Positions 1-6,793 of a stretch of 22,040 nucleotides of DNA are shown in pieces. The notes under the pieces were generated by a model, which did no database searches, was not told the origin of the DNA, and worked only from the letters and a program-made list of their open reading frames with translations. Origin of the DNA: Clostridium sp. CAG:167 (lineage in GTDB: Bacteria > Bacillota > Clostridia > Lachnospirales > Lachnospiraceae); the NCBI GenBank assembly GCA_000433735.1, contig HF998314.1, positions 16,991 through 39,030 on the forward strand. Reading direction: 5' to 3'. A program made the position numbers and the translations under genes. The stretch's first letter is position 1; each line of letters starts with the position of its first letter.

Positions 1-480
1 GTTGACACCTCCCAGCACAACTGCTGCCGTTACCAGCAAATATGCCAGGCCAAAGATCATCGGAGCAACATCTCCGGTAATAAAATCTGTAAAAAAACTG
101 TCTCCGGCTGATGCATGAGACAAACCGGTAAAATACACCGTACAATACTTAAACACCCATCCGCCGATCACACAATAATACGGAAGGATCAACACCGGCA
201 CCAGACAGGCTGCGAAACCTAATTTGCTGAATTTTTTATGAAGCACGCCATAAGCCGTCAATGGGCTGTGTCCCGTCTTTCGTCCAATGGCAATCTCTGT
301 AGTCAGCAAGGCAAAACCGAATGTCAATGCCAACACAAGATAAAACAATAAAAATACACCGCCGCCGTCTTTAGCTGCCAGGTACGGAAAACGCCACAGG
401 TTTCCCAGACCTACTGCACTGCCGGCTGCCGCCAGCACAAAGCCGATCTTTCCACTAAAATTTGCTCTTGATTTTTCCAT
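1..480 (-). CDS. Sodium-dependent transporter, NSS/SNF family (N-terminal part; runs off the window)
   Basis: Only the first 160 codons are present; the gene continues beyond base 1. The N-terminus carries the family signature GSAVGLGNLWRFPY followed by a glycine-rich stretch (DGGGVF), the unwound TM1 region that binds Na+ and substrate in LeuT-type neurotransmitter:sodium symporters. At least three further hydrophobic segments follow before the edge. Members import amino acids or related amines with Na+; the substrate cannot be read here. The start ATG lies at 478-480 behind GGAGG five bases upstream. It begins 16 bases after the lysR stop with no terminator between, so it looks like the last visible gene of the por operon. 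That position suggests it may feed amino acids whose 2-oxoacids are oxidised by the upstream enzyme, which is inference. Confidence 0.9.
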   Translation of the reverse strand, partial: MEKSRANFSGKIGFVLAAAGSAVGLGNLWRFPYLAAKDGGGVFLLFYLVLALTFGFALLTTEIAIGRKTGHSPLTAYGVLHKKFSKLGFAACLVPVLILPYYCVIGGWVFKYCTVYFTGLSHASAGDSFFTDFITGDVAPMIFGLAYLLVTAAVVLGGVN

Positions 481-496
481 ATTTCCTCCATCACTG

Positions 497-1372
497 TTAA
501 TCCAGTGGTTGTTTATAATTTTTCACTACCTGCTCATAAAACATACGGACAGCCGGTGCCATAGCCTCAAAATCCAGGGCCGCCAAACCTATAATGCGAT
601 AGGCGTCTTCCTTCAGATGAAAGCAGTCCACTTCATAAGGGATGTCCTGCATGACCATTTCCGGCATAAGACAGATACCAAATCCATGAGCCACCATAGC
701 CACAGTGGAAAGGTCATCCACCACATGATAATTGGAAGTCACATTCAGATCATGTTCTTTCATGAAATTCTGGATATCTGCATCCGTACTTTCTCTTTGT
801 GTAACAAACTGATATTCCCTGAGTTCCTCTACTTCCATCCTTCCCTGCCTGGTGCGGAGCCCCTTGGGTACCACACAGAGCAGCGGGTCTTTGTACAAAG
901 GCACGATCGGAATCTCTCCGGCGCTGGATACGGACAAAAAACCTACATCCACCACACCGTTTTTGATCCAGTAACTTACATCATCATAAGTTCCCTGGAA
1001 TATTTCCATCTCGATAGCCGGATATGATTTTGCGAAAGCATGTATCAGTTCCGGCATCCAGTTGGTACATACACTGGAAAAACAGCCTATCTTGATTCTT
1101 CCCTGTTTGAGTCCATTAAATTCAGCAACCGCCTGCTGCAGACTTTCATCGCTGTTTAGAACGGCGTTTACATATGGAAGAAGACGCTCCCCATAATTGG
1201 TAAGCATCACACCATTTTTCCCCCGGTTGAAAACAAAAAATCCCAGTTCTTTCTCCATCGAACTAACAGCATGGCTGACTGCAGAGGGCGTCAGTCCCAG
1301 TAGTTCTGCTGCCTTTCTGAAACTCCCCTGGTCCGCCACAGTCTTCAACACCTGATACGATAAAAGCGTCAT
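497..1372 (-). CDS. LysR-type transcriptional regulator, last regulatory gene of the por operon
   Basis: This 291-residue protein has the LysR layout: an N-terminal winged helix-turn-helix (residues about 1-60, with FRKAAELLGLTPSAVSHAVS as the helix-turn-helix core) and a C-terminal periplasmic-binding-like effector domain (about 90-285). It acts in the cytoplasm as a DNA-binding regulator responding to a small-molecule effector, which is unknown here. The start ATG is five bases past the porB stop, and its ribosome site AGAGGA overlaps that stop codon, so it is probably translationally coupled to porB. LysR genes are more often divergent from their targets; here it sits inside the operon it may control. 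A dyad TATTCAT-N7-ATGAATA about 62 bases upstream of the predicted por transcription start is a candidate binding site. Confidence 0.93.
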   Translation of the reverse strand: MTLLSYQVLKTVADQGSFRKAAELLGLTPSAVSHAVSSMEKELGFFVFNRGKNGVMLTNYGERLLPYVNAVLNSDESLQQAVAEFNGLKQGRIKIGCFSSVCTNWMPELIHAFAKSYPAIEMEIFQGTYDDVSYWIKNGVVDVGFLSVSSAGEIPIVPLYKDPLLCVVPKGLRTRQGRMEVEELREYQFVTQRESTDADIQNFMKEHDLNVTSNYHVVDDLSTVAMVAHGFGICLMPEMVMQDIPYEVDCFHLKEDAYRIIGLAALDFEAMAPAVRMFYEQVVKNYKQPLD

Positions 1373-1377
1373 CTATA

Positions 1378-2322
1378 TCATCCTCTGGAACACTTAAACT
1401 GCAGATCCTCCCAGCGGCGGTCTACTTCCGCCTGGAACTGTTCTATCAAATGCTCATTTCCTTTTTTGAATAAATGCTTGAATCGTCCCTGCTCTCTCAG
1501 GAAATCTTCAATCGGCAGTTTTTTCTTTGGTTCATAGGACAGGATCCATTTACCATGATCCACCTCAAACAGCGGCCAATAACAGGTTTCCACTGCCAGC
1601 TTGCAGATCTTCATTACATCGGACATCTCATAACGCCAGCCTCTCGGACAAGGTGTCATTATATTAAGGAAACTTGCTCCTTCTGTATAAATAGCCTTTT
1701 CAGACTTTCTGTGAATATCCTTAAAATCAGTAGTCAGCGTTGTCTGCGCCACATAAGGCACATCATGATCTGCAATAATGCTGGCAAGATCTTTCCGGTT
1801 CTGCATCTTTCCTACAGACTGGGAACCTACCGGCGTGGTTGTTGTGTCTGCATACATTGGAGTGGCTGAAGAACGCTGAATTCCGGTATTCATGTAAGCA
1901 CCATTGTCATAGCACACATACACCATGTCGTGTCCCCGCTCCATGGCACCGGACAAGGACTGGAATCCAATATCGTAAGTACCGCCGTCTCCACCAAAAG
2001 TAATAAACTTAAAGGTCTCGTCTTCCGGCAGTTTTCCTCTTTTTTTCAACGCATGATAAGCAGTCTCCACACCACTTAATGTAGCTCCTGCATTTTCAAA
2101 TGCATTGTGGATATAACTGTCTTCCCATGCGGTGTATGGGTACATAAAGGAAGATACTTCCAGACATCCGGTAGCGTTGCCGATCACTGCATGATCTCCC
2201 TCATGAAGTGCCCGGAGAACGGCACGAACGCCAATGGTTGCACCGCATCCGGCGCACATACGATGCCCCGGTGCCAGACGCTCCGGTTTATTCATCATTT
2301 TCTTTAAACTATAATCGCTCAT
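1378..2322 (-). CDS. porB: 2-oxoacid (pyruvate-type):ferredoxin oxidoreductase, beta subunit
   Basis: The thiamine diphosphate-binding subunit of the four-subunit oxidoreductase, 314 residues, the usual length. Near the N-terminus are MCAGCG and, further on, NATGC, cysteines that ligand a 4Fe-4S cluster in PorB; a further conserved cysteine lies in the CPRGW segment near residue 225. The GGDGGTYDIGFQS motif with the following YDNGAYMNTG forms the ThDP-Mg2+ site. It cleaves the 2-oxoacid on ThDP and passes electrons to ferredoxin through PorD. The ATG follows AGGAGG and lies 10 bases after the porA stop TAG, which itself sits at the edge of the ribosome site. Pyruvate is the commonest substrate, but branched-chain (VOR-type) oxoacid enzymes have the same architecture and cannot be excluded from sequence alone. 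Confidence 0.93.
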   Translation of the reverse strand: MSDYSLKKMMNKPERLAPGHRMCAGCGATIGVRAVLRALHEGDHAVIGNATGCLEVSSFMYPYTAWEDSYIHNAFENAGATLSGVETAYHALKKRGKLPEDETFKFITFGGDGGTYDIGFQSLSGAMERGHDMVYVCYDNGAYMNTGIQRSSATPMYADTTTTPVGSQSVGKMQNRKDLASIIADHDVPYVAQTTLTTDFKDIHRKSEKAIYTEGASFLNIMTPCPRGWRYEMSDVMKICKLAVETCYWPLFEVDHGKWILSYEPKKKLPIEDFLREQGRFKHLFKKGNEHLIEQFQAEVDRRWEDLQFKCSRG

Positions 2323-2332
2323 GACGGTCCTC

Positions 2333-3511
2333 CTATCTCAATCGAATGTAACGATGCTGCTCTACTTCTTTTCCTTCTGTGGCAACACCTTCTAATTCTG
2401 CAAAAATATCTTTGACATCGCTTACGGTAAAATCTCTGCCGGCCAGACCGTAAATGTAACTTACGGCTTCAATCATTACTTTTTCACGGAACAATGCCGC
2501 CGGCACTTCACTGGCAAGAGGACCTCCATGTCCATTATAACTTTCACAGCGGTCCATGATAGCTGCCACTTTGCAGTGTTTTAGTGCCTGTGCAATCTCT
2601 TCTGCCGGGAACGGACGGAACACACGGAGTTTCAAAACACCGACTTTCTTTCCTTCTTCCCGCAGTTCATCCACAGCCTGCTTGGCAGTTCCTGCTGCCG
2701 ATCCCATGATCAGCATGATGTAATCGGCATCCTCTGTTTTGTATTCTTCGAATAATTCAAAACCACGGCCTGTTAACTCTCTATATTTTCTTGCCACTTC
2801 CCGGATCACTTCTTTGGAGTTTTCCATGGCAATCTCCTGATTTTTCTTCGCTTCCATGGCATAATTGGACACAGAATACGGACCTACAGCAATTGGTTTG
2901 CCTGGATTTAACAAATATTCTTCCGGTGTATATTCCCCTACAAATTCTTTTACCATGTCATCCTCTTCCAGCAGGATATTTTCTACGGCATGACTGGTAA
3001 TAAATCCGTCCTGACAGATCATAACCGGCAGGTGTACCCGCTTGTCTTCCGCAATGGGATAAGCCTGAATAAAGTTATCATATGCCTCCTGGTTGTTCTC
3101 CGCATAAATCTGGATCCATCCTGTATCTCTGGCTCCCATTCCATCGGAGTGATCGCAGTTGATATTGATCGGGCCGGATAAAGTACGGTTTACCAATGCC
3201 ATCACTAATGGCAGGCGGTTGGACGCTGCCAGTAAAAGTTCCTCCCACATCAATGCCAGACCGGCAGAAGATGTAGCAGTAAGACTTCTGGCTCCTGCTG
3301 CCTCTGCCCCGATGGTGGCACTCATGGATGAATGTTCACTTTCTACCGGGATAAACTCTGTGTCCATCTGTCCATTGGCTATATAAGTAGACACCATCTG
3401 AGGAATCTCCGTAGACGGTGTAATAGGGAAAGCCGGCATAACATCCGGATTTACCTGGCGGATCGCGTAAGCCACCGCTTCATTTCCTGACATTCTCTCT
3501 TTGATCGACAT
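2333..3511 (-). CDS. porA: 2-oxoacid (pyruvate-type):ferredoxin oxidoreductase, alpha subunit
   Basis: Alpha subunit of 392 residues, full length for the family. It begins with the typical SGNEAVAYAIRQVNPDVMPA block and the PITPSTEIPQ motif, the pyrimidine-binding part of the ThDP fold that completes the active site with PorB. The middle SEHSSMSATIGAEAAGAR block is the usual substrate/ThDP interface, and the C-terminal part (about 250-360, with VGVLKLRVFRPFPAEE) is the transketolase C-terminal-like domain. The start codon overlaps the porD stop by one base (TAATG), with a strong AAGGAGGG site upstream inside porD, so the two are translationally coupled. Together with the other subunits it links oxoacid oxidation to reduced ferredoxin in fermentation. 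Confidence 0.94.
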   Translation of the reverse strand: MSIKERMSGNEAVAYAIRQVNPDVMPAFPITPSTEIPQMVSTYIANGQMDTEFIPVESEHSSMSATIGAEAAGARSLTATSSAGLALMWEELLLAASNRLPLVMALVNRTLSGPININCDHSDGMGARDTGWIQIYAENNQEAYDNFIQAYPIAEDKRVHLPVMICQDGFITSHAVENILLEEDDMVKEFVGEYTPEEYLLNPGKPIAVGPYSVSNYAMEAKKNQEIAMENSKEVIREVARKYRELTGRGFELFEEYKTEDADYIMLIMGSAAGTAKQAVDELREEGKKVGVLKLRVFRPFPAEEIAQALKHCKVAAIMDRCESYNGHGGPLASEVPAALFREKVMIEAVSYIYGLAGRDFTVSDVKDIFAELEGVATEGKEVEQHRYIRLR

Positions 3512-3816
3512 TAGAAATTTCCCTCCTTCATCTCAATGGCATCAAAAGGACATACTTTGGCACAGATGCCACATCCCTTACAATGGTCATAATCAAATTC
3601 CCCTCTTTTTCCCTCTGCCACCGGAATACTGCTGTCCGGGCAGACAGGTGCACACAGCAGACACTGTTTGCATAAATCTGCTTTGAATACAGGTGTGTTG
3701 GTTCTCCATTCTCCTGTATTGAACAATTTGGATGTGGCACCGTTAAACACCATCAAACCTTCTGTCAGTTCCTCATGAGGAGTGTTTTCATTGATCTTTG
3801 TTATATCTGTTCTCAT
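3511..3816 (-). CDS. porD: 2-oxoacid:ferredoxin oxidoreductase, delta subunit (2x 4Fe-4S ferredoxin-like)
   Basis: A 101-residue protein with two 4Fe-4S motifs: CKQCLLCAPVCP and CKGCGICAKVCP, each of the CxxCxxCxxxCP type. It is the electron-transfer subunit that passes electrons from the ThDP/iron-sulfur core in PorB to external ferredoxin. The N-terminal 45 residues are a family-typical extension before the cluster domain. The ATG at 3814-3816 is preceded by AAGGAG eight bases upstream and lies 12 bases after the porC stop. Its stop overlaps the porA start. The order gamma, delta, alpha, beta is the classic arrangement for four-subunit POR/VOR enzymes. Confidence 0.94.
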   Translation of the reverse strand: MRTDITKINENTPHEELTEGLMVFNGATSKLFNTGEWRTNTPVFKADLCKQCLLCAPVCPDSSIPVAEGKRGEFDYDHCKGCGICAKVCPFDAIEMKEGNF

Positions 3817-3828
3817 TTTTTCTTCTCC

Positions 3829-4413
3829 TTACATCTCATGAGCGATAACGGCATCATAGGCAACTTCCAGTGCCTTCATATTACCGTCGATCACTTCTGG
3901 TTTCTTCGCAAATTTATGCTGGTAAGAGTTTTTCATTTCCCGGATAAATGTATCTTTGTCCATCACTTTGCTTACCGCCACAATCGCTGCCAGCATAGGG
4001 GAATTCGGGAAATTCTTTCCCAATGTCTCCACGGATATCTTTCTGGCATCCACGGTATATACTTTTCCCTTATATCCATTCAACTGCGGTGCGATCTCCT
4101 GTGGTGACTTCGGTGTGTTTACCACAATAGCCCCCTGCTCTTTCAAACCGGCTGTCACATCTACGGTGTGCAGCAATGTCTCATCTACTACTACCACATA
4201 ATCCGGGTGATATATATTGGAATGAACACGAATCTCGTCGCTGCTGATGCGGTTGTATGCGGTAATGGGTGCTCCCATACGCTCCGGGCCATATTCCGGA
4301 AATCCCTGTACATTTTTACCTGTTTTAAACGCCACATCTGCCAGTAACAGAGCAGCTGTCTTGGCTCCCTGGCCGCCCCGGCCATGCCATCTGATCTCGA
4401 TTCCGTTTTTCAT
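3829..4413 (-). CDS. porC: 2-oxoacid:ferredoxin oxidoreductase, gamma subunit
   Basis: Gamma subunit of 194 residues, with the IRWHGRGGQGAKTAA signature at the N-terminus and the NVQGFPEYGPERMGAP block that follows in this family; it contacts CoA and bridges the alpha-beta core. I chose the ATG at 4411-4413 (MKNGIEI). It follows GAGG with a nine-base spacer and gives the normal family start. A longer in-frame reading begins at 4455, but that codon falls at or before the predicted transcription start of the promoter at 4457-4484, so it is unlikely to be used. This is the first gene of the por operon. Confidence 0.93.
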   Translation of the reverse strand: MKNGIEIRWHGRGGQGAKTAALLLADVAFKTGKNVQGFPEYGPERMGAPITAYNRISSDEIRVHSNIYHPDYVVVVDETLLHTVDVTAGLKEQGAIVVNTPKSPQEIAPQLNGYKGKVYTVDARKISVETLGKNFPNSPMLAAIVAVSKVMDKDTFIREMKNSYQHKFAKKPEVIDGNMKALEVAYDAVIAHEM

Positions 4414-4456
4414 TGTATGTAACCTCATTTCTTTCTTTAAATACCGAACATACACT

Positions 4457-4484
4457 ATTATAGCGAACTTTTCTCAATTGTAAA
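4457..4484 (-). promoter_or_regulatory. Sigma-A type promoter of the por operon
   Basis: On the minus strand, TTTACA (4479-4484) and TATAAT (4457-4462) are separated by 16 bases. Transcription would begin near 4450, about 37 bases before the porC ATG at 4413. The hexamers are near consensus; the spacing is one base short of the optimum. Confidence 0.75.
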
Positions 4485-4501
4485 GCGAAAATGATTAAAT
4501 T

Positions 4502-4522
4502 TATTCATTTTTATAATGAATA
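4502..4522. promoter_or_regulatory. AT-rich dyad, candidate LysR operator between por and the HD-GYP gene
   Basis: TATTCAT (4502-4508) and ATGAATA (4516-4522) form a perfect 7-base inverted repeat around a 7-base spacer. Its centre is about 62 bases upstream of the predicted por start, the place where LysR-type regulators usually have their high-affinity site. The neighbourhood is AT-rich, so a chance dyad is possible. Confidence 0.35.
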
Positions 4523-4565
4523 TTTTTCATCATTTCAGGATTGTAACTTATTTATATAAATTGAC

Positions 4566-4595
4566 TTGAAACAACGGTGTCCTCTTTGATATAAT
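4566..4595 (+). promoter_or_regulatory. Sigma-A type promoter of the HD-GYP gene
   Basis: TTGAAA (4566-4571) and TATAAT (4590-4595) are 18 bases apart on the plus strand. Transcription would start near 4602, leaving a leader of about 43 bases that carries the AGGGGGG ribosome site at 4631-4637. It is divergent from the por promoter, with about 80 bases between the two -35 boxes. Confidence 0.75.
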
Positions 4596-4644
4596 AAACG
4601 CAGATATATGATATAGAAAAGAACCATACAAGGGGGGAAGCGTC

Positions 4645-5751
4645 TTGGCTAAACGCTATTTTATTAAGACAAAATTTCTTGAGCCGGGAATGCAGATTGA
4701 CCAGGCTGTCAACAACCGGCTGGACCAGTTACTGGTCCAATCCGGCACGATCCTGGACAAGTCCGATATCGCCTCAATTGAGAGACTGGGAATACCCGGT
4801 GTTTACATATTAGATGAAGGAGTGGTGGCTCAGCCAAGGAGCAAACAGGCTGTCACTCCCACCATGCAGGCAGAAAAAAATATCGAACAATACAGGGTGG
4901 CAGATCCCCAGAAAGTGACCCTTTCCAACATGGTAAAGGAACGGGTTTCCCAGGGTATCCAGTTTTTGTACAACAATACGGAGTCCAAAGAATTTGTAGA
5001 GACTTCTGCCAACATTACCAGTGACTTGATGAAAGCCATCTTTGAAAACCATTCCCTGGCTATTGATATCAGCGCCTTGAAGACAAGTGATGAATATACT
5101 TTCAAACACAGTGTGGATGTAGCCACTCTTGCTATGATCATTGCCAAAAAACTGGGCATGTCTTCAAGAAAAGTATACGATATCGGCATCGCAGGCCTTC
5201 TGCATGATATGGGAAAAGCCCAGATTCCCAATGAGATACTGAACAAACCGGGGCGTCTTACCGATGACGAATTCCAGGTTATGAAGTCCCATTCAAGACT
5301 TGGCTACAATATTTTGAAAAAAAGAAACGAATTTCCGCCTATGATTCCGTTGGCAGTTCTTCAGCACCATGAAAAAATGAACGGCACCGGCTATCCTCTG
5401 AAATGCAAGGCGGACAAGATCGTTCCTTTTGCCAAGATCCTGTCTGTCGCAGATGTATATGATGCGCTGGTAACGGAGCGGCCGTACAAAAAAGCTTTTT
5501 CCCAGCGGACCGCCGTAGAGATGATCATGTCCATGACCGACCAGTTGGACATCGATTCTATGCGGAGTTTCCTGGACACAGTTATTTTGTACCCGGTGGA
5601 TTCCAATGTCCGCCTCAGTAACGGCGAAACGGCCCGGGTGGTCGAGAACAAACCGGGCGTCGTTCTGCGTCCTACGGTAGTAGGACTGGAAAGCGGTAAA
5701 GTGTATAATCTGGCAGATGACGTAAGCTGCGCCAGTATTCTTATATTGTAG
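4645..5751 (+). CDS. HD-GYP domain cyclic di-GMP phosphodiesterase
   Basis: A 368-residue cytoplasmic protein. The C-terminal half (about 150-310) is an HD-GYP domain with the diagnostic HD pair at H187-D188 (HDMGK), HH at 241-242 and the GYP motif at 249-251 within HHEKMNGTGYP; all metal and GYP residues I can check are present, so hydrolysis of c-di-GMP to pGpG or GMP is expected. The N-terminal 100 residues form an FLEPGMQIDQAV-type region seen in many HD-GYP proteins, without a recognisable receiver domain or membrane segment. The start is TTG at 4645, chosen because AGGGGGG lies eight bases upstream and no better start exists. It probably forms a two-gene operon with the kinase-like gene 53 bases downstream. 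Confidence 0.93.
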   Translation: MAKRYFIKTKFLEPGMQIDQAVNNRLDQLLVQSGTILDKSDIASIERLGIPGVYILDEGVVAQPRSKQAVTPTMQAEKNIEQYRVADPQKVTLSNMVKERVSQGIQFLYNNTESKEFVETSANITSDLMKAIFENHSLAIDISALKTSDEYTFKHSVDVATLAMIIAKKLGMSSRKVYDIGIAGLLHDMGKAQIPNEILNKPGRLTDDEFQVMKSHSRLGYNILKKRNEFPPMIPLAVLQHHEKMNGTGYPLKCKADKIVPFAKILSVADVYDALVTERPYKKAFSQRTAVEMIMSMTDQLDIDSMRSFLDTVILYPVDSNVRLSNGETARVVENKPGVVLRPTVVGLESGKVYNLADDVSCASILIL

Positions 5752-5804
5752 ATTGGCGGATGCCTGTTTTTCTTTCTTGGGTTCCGTCTATAAGGAGGAT
5801 TTCT

Positions 5805-6791
5805 ATGGCATCCGAAAAAGAAGAATTTATCACGAAAAAATATATTCCCACCGGGGCACCTATAGTGGAAAACGACCGTACACTGATCTACAAAGTCCGC
5901 TGTATGGAAGAGCCGGGCAGGCCCGTGGCAATTTTGAAAATGTACCGCAAACGGAATGTCAGCCGCCTCTATACCAAACTCATGCAGCTTGATTACAGCG
6001 AATATCCACATATCTATAATGTGAAATATTTTGACGACAGTACACTGGTAGTGGAAGAGTGTCTTACCGGCCGCACCTTGCAGGAGGCCATGAACCGAAA
6101 CCGCGCCGCTGGTACGGGATTCAGTTCCTATCAGGCCGGAGAGATCATGGAGCAGATCTGCCATAATATCGAGACACTGGCCGGCTTGAATCCACCCATT
6201 ATCCATCACAATTTAAAACCAAGCAACATTTTTATCACCAATACCGGTGCCGTTAAATTTCTGGACTTCGTACCGGTTCCGCCTCGCCGCAGTTTTTCTC
6301 TGGGAAAAATCCTGCAAAATCTCGGGGTTATTTTTCACGAGATCGTAACCGGAAAAAAACCGGGAAGTTCTGTTCCCTGTCCGGCTCCTTACCGGGACAT
6401 TATAAAAAAATGCCTCAGCCGCCAGGACGCCCACAATTACACCTCCCTGGAAGATCTGGAAAAAGATATTTCCTATGCCAAAGATCATCACCGGTCTCCC
6501 ATTGAGAGCACTTTTGTAGAAATTCCCTATACCCTTACGGTACCATTTCAGGGCATAGTCCTCACCGTGGAATGGATGCTTTTTTACTATTTCCATCAGA
6601 GCGGCAGTTTTGCCAACACTCTTTTGTTTGGCAGTATTTTCGTTTCTCACACCCTTATATACATAACAAGACGCCACACTTTCCTTCAAAAATGTGACGC
6701 CTCTTTTGGTCTGTTCCGCAGACTCTATCCTTTTCTAATCCTGGCAGCCATCTGTATGCTGGCAGCCTTTCTTTTGAATTTCATCCTGTGA
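5805..6791 (+). CDS. Membrane-anchored protein kinase-like protein, probable pseudokinase
   Basis: A 328-residue protein with a diverged Ser/Thr kinase fold (about 12-225) and C-terminal hydrophobic segments (about 250-287 and 308-328) that would anchor it in the membrane. VAILK (K45) matches the ATP-binding lysine, and HHNLKPSN (134-141) is the catalytic loop HRDLKPSN with the catalytic Asp replaced by Asn136; the AAT codon at 6210-6212 is unambiguous. The DFG motif reads DFV (154-156), and no glycine-rich loop is visible near the N-terminus. It therefore looks catalytically impaired and may act as a scaffold or nucleotide sensor. The ATG at 5805 follows AAGGAGG; a longer reading from 5760 lacks such a site. 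It ends two bases from the convergent FN3 gene, with no terminator visible between them. Confidence 0.8.
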   Translation: MASEKEEFITKKYIPTGAPIVENDRTLIYKVRCMEEPGRPVAILKMYRKRNVSRLYTKLMQLDYSEYPHIYNVKYFDDSTLVVEECLTGRTLQEAMNRNRAAGTGFSSYQAGEIMEQICHNIETLAGLNPPIIHHNLKPSNIFITNTGAVKFLDFVPVPPRRSFSLGKILQNLGVIFHEIVTGKKPGSSVPCPAPYRDIIKKCLSRQDAHNYTSLEDLEKDISYAKDHHRSPIESTFVEIPYTLTVPFQGIVLTVEWMLFYYFHQSGSFANTLLFGSIFVSHTLIYITRRHTFLQKCDASFGLFRRLYPFLILAAICMLAAFLLNFIL

Positions 6792-6793
6792 TC

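Noticed and set aside
509..1027. A 172-codon open frame on the plus strand
   Set aside because: It is antisense to the LysR gene and has no supporting signals.
4561..4566. TTGACT as the -35 of the HD-GYP promoter
   Set aside because: It would lie 23 bases from TATAAT; the overlapping TTGAAA at 4566-4571 gives a normal 18-base spacing.
5391..6209. A 272-codon open frame on the minus strand across the HD-GYP/kinase junction
   Set aside because: It is antisense to two genes with clear family motifs, has no ribosome site, and its translation resembles no family.
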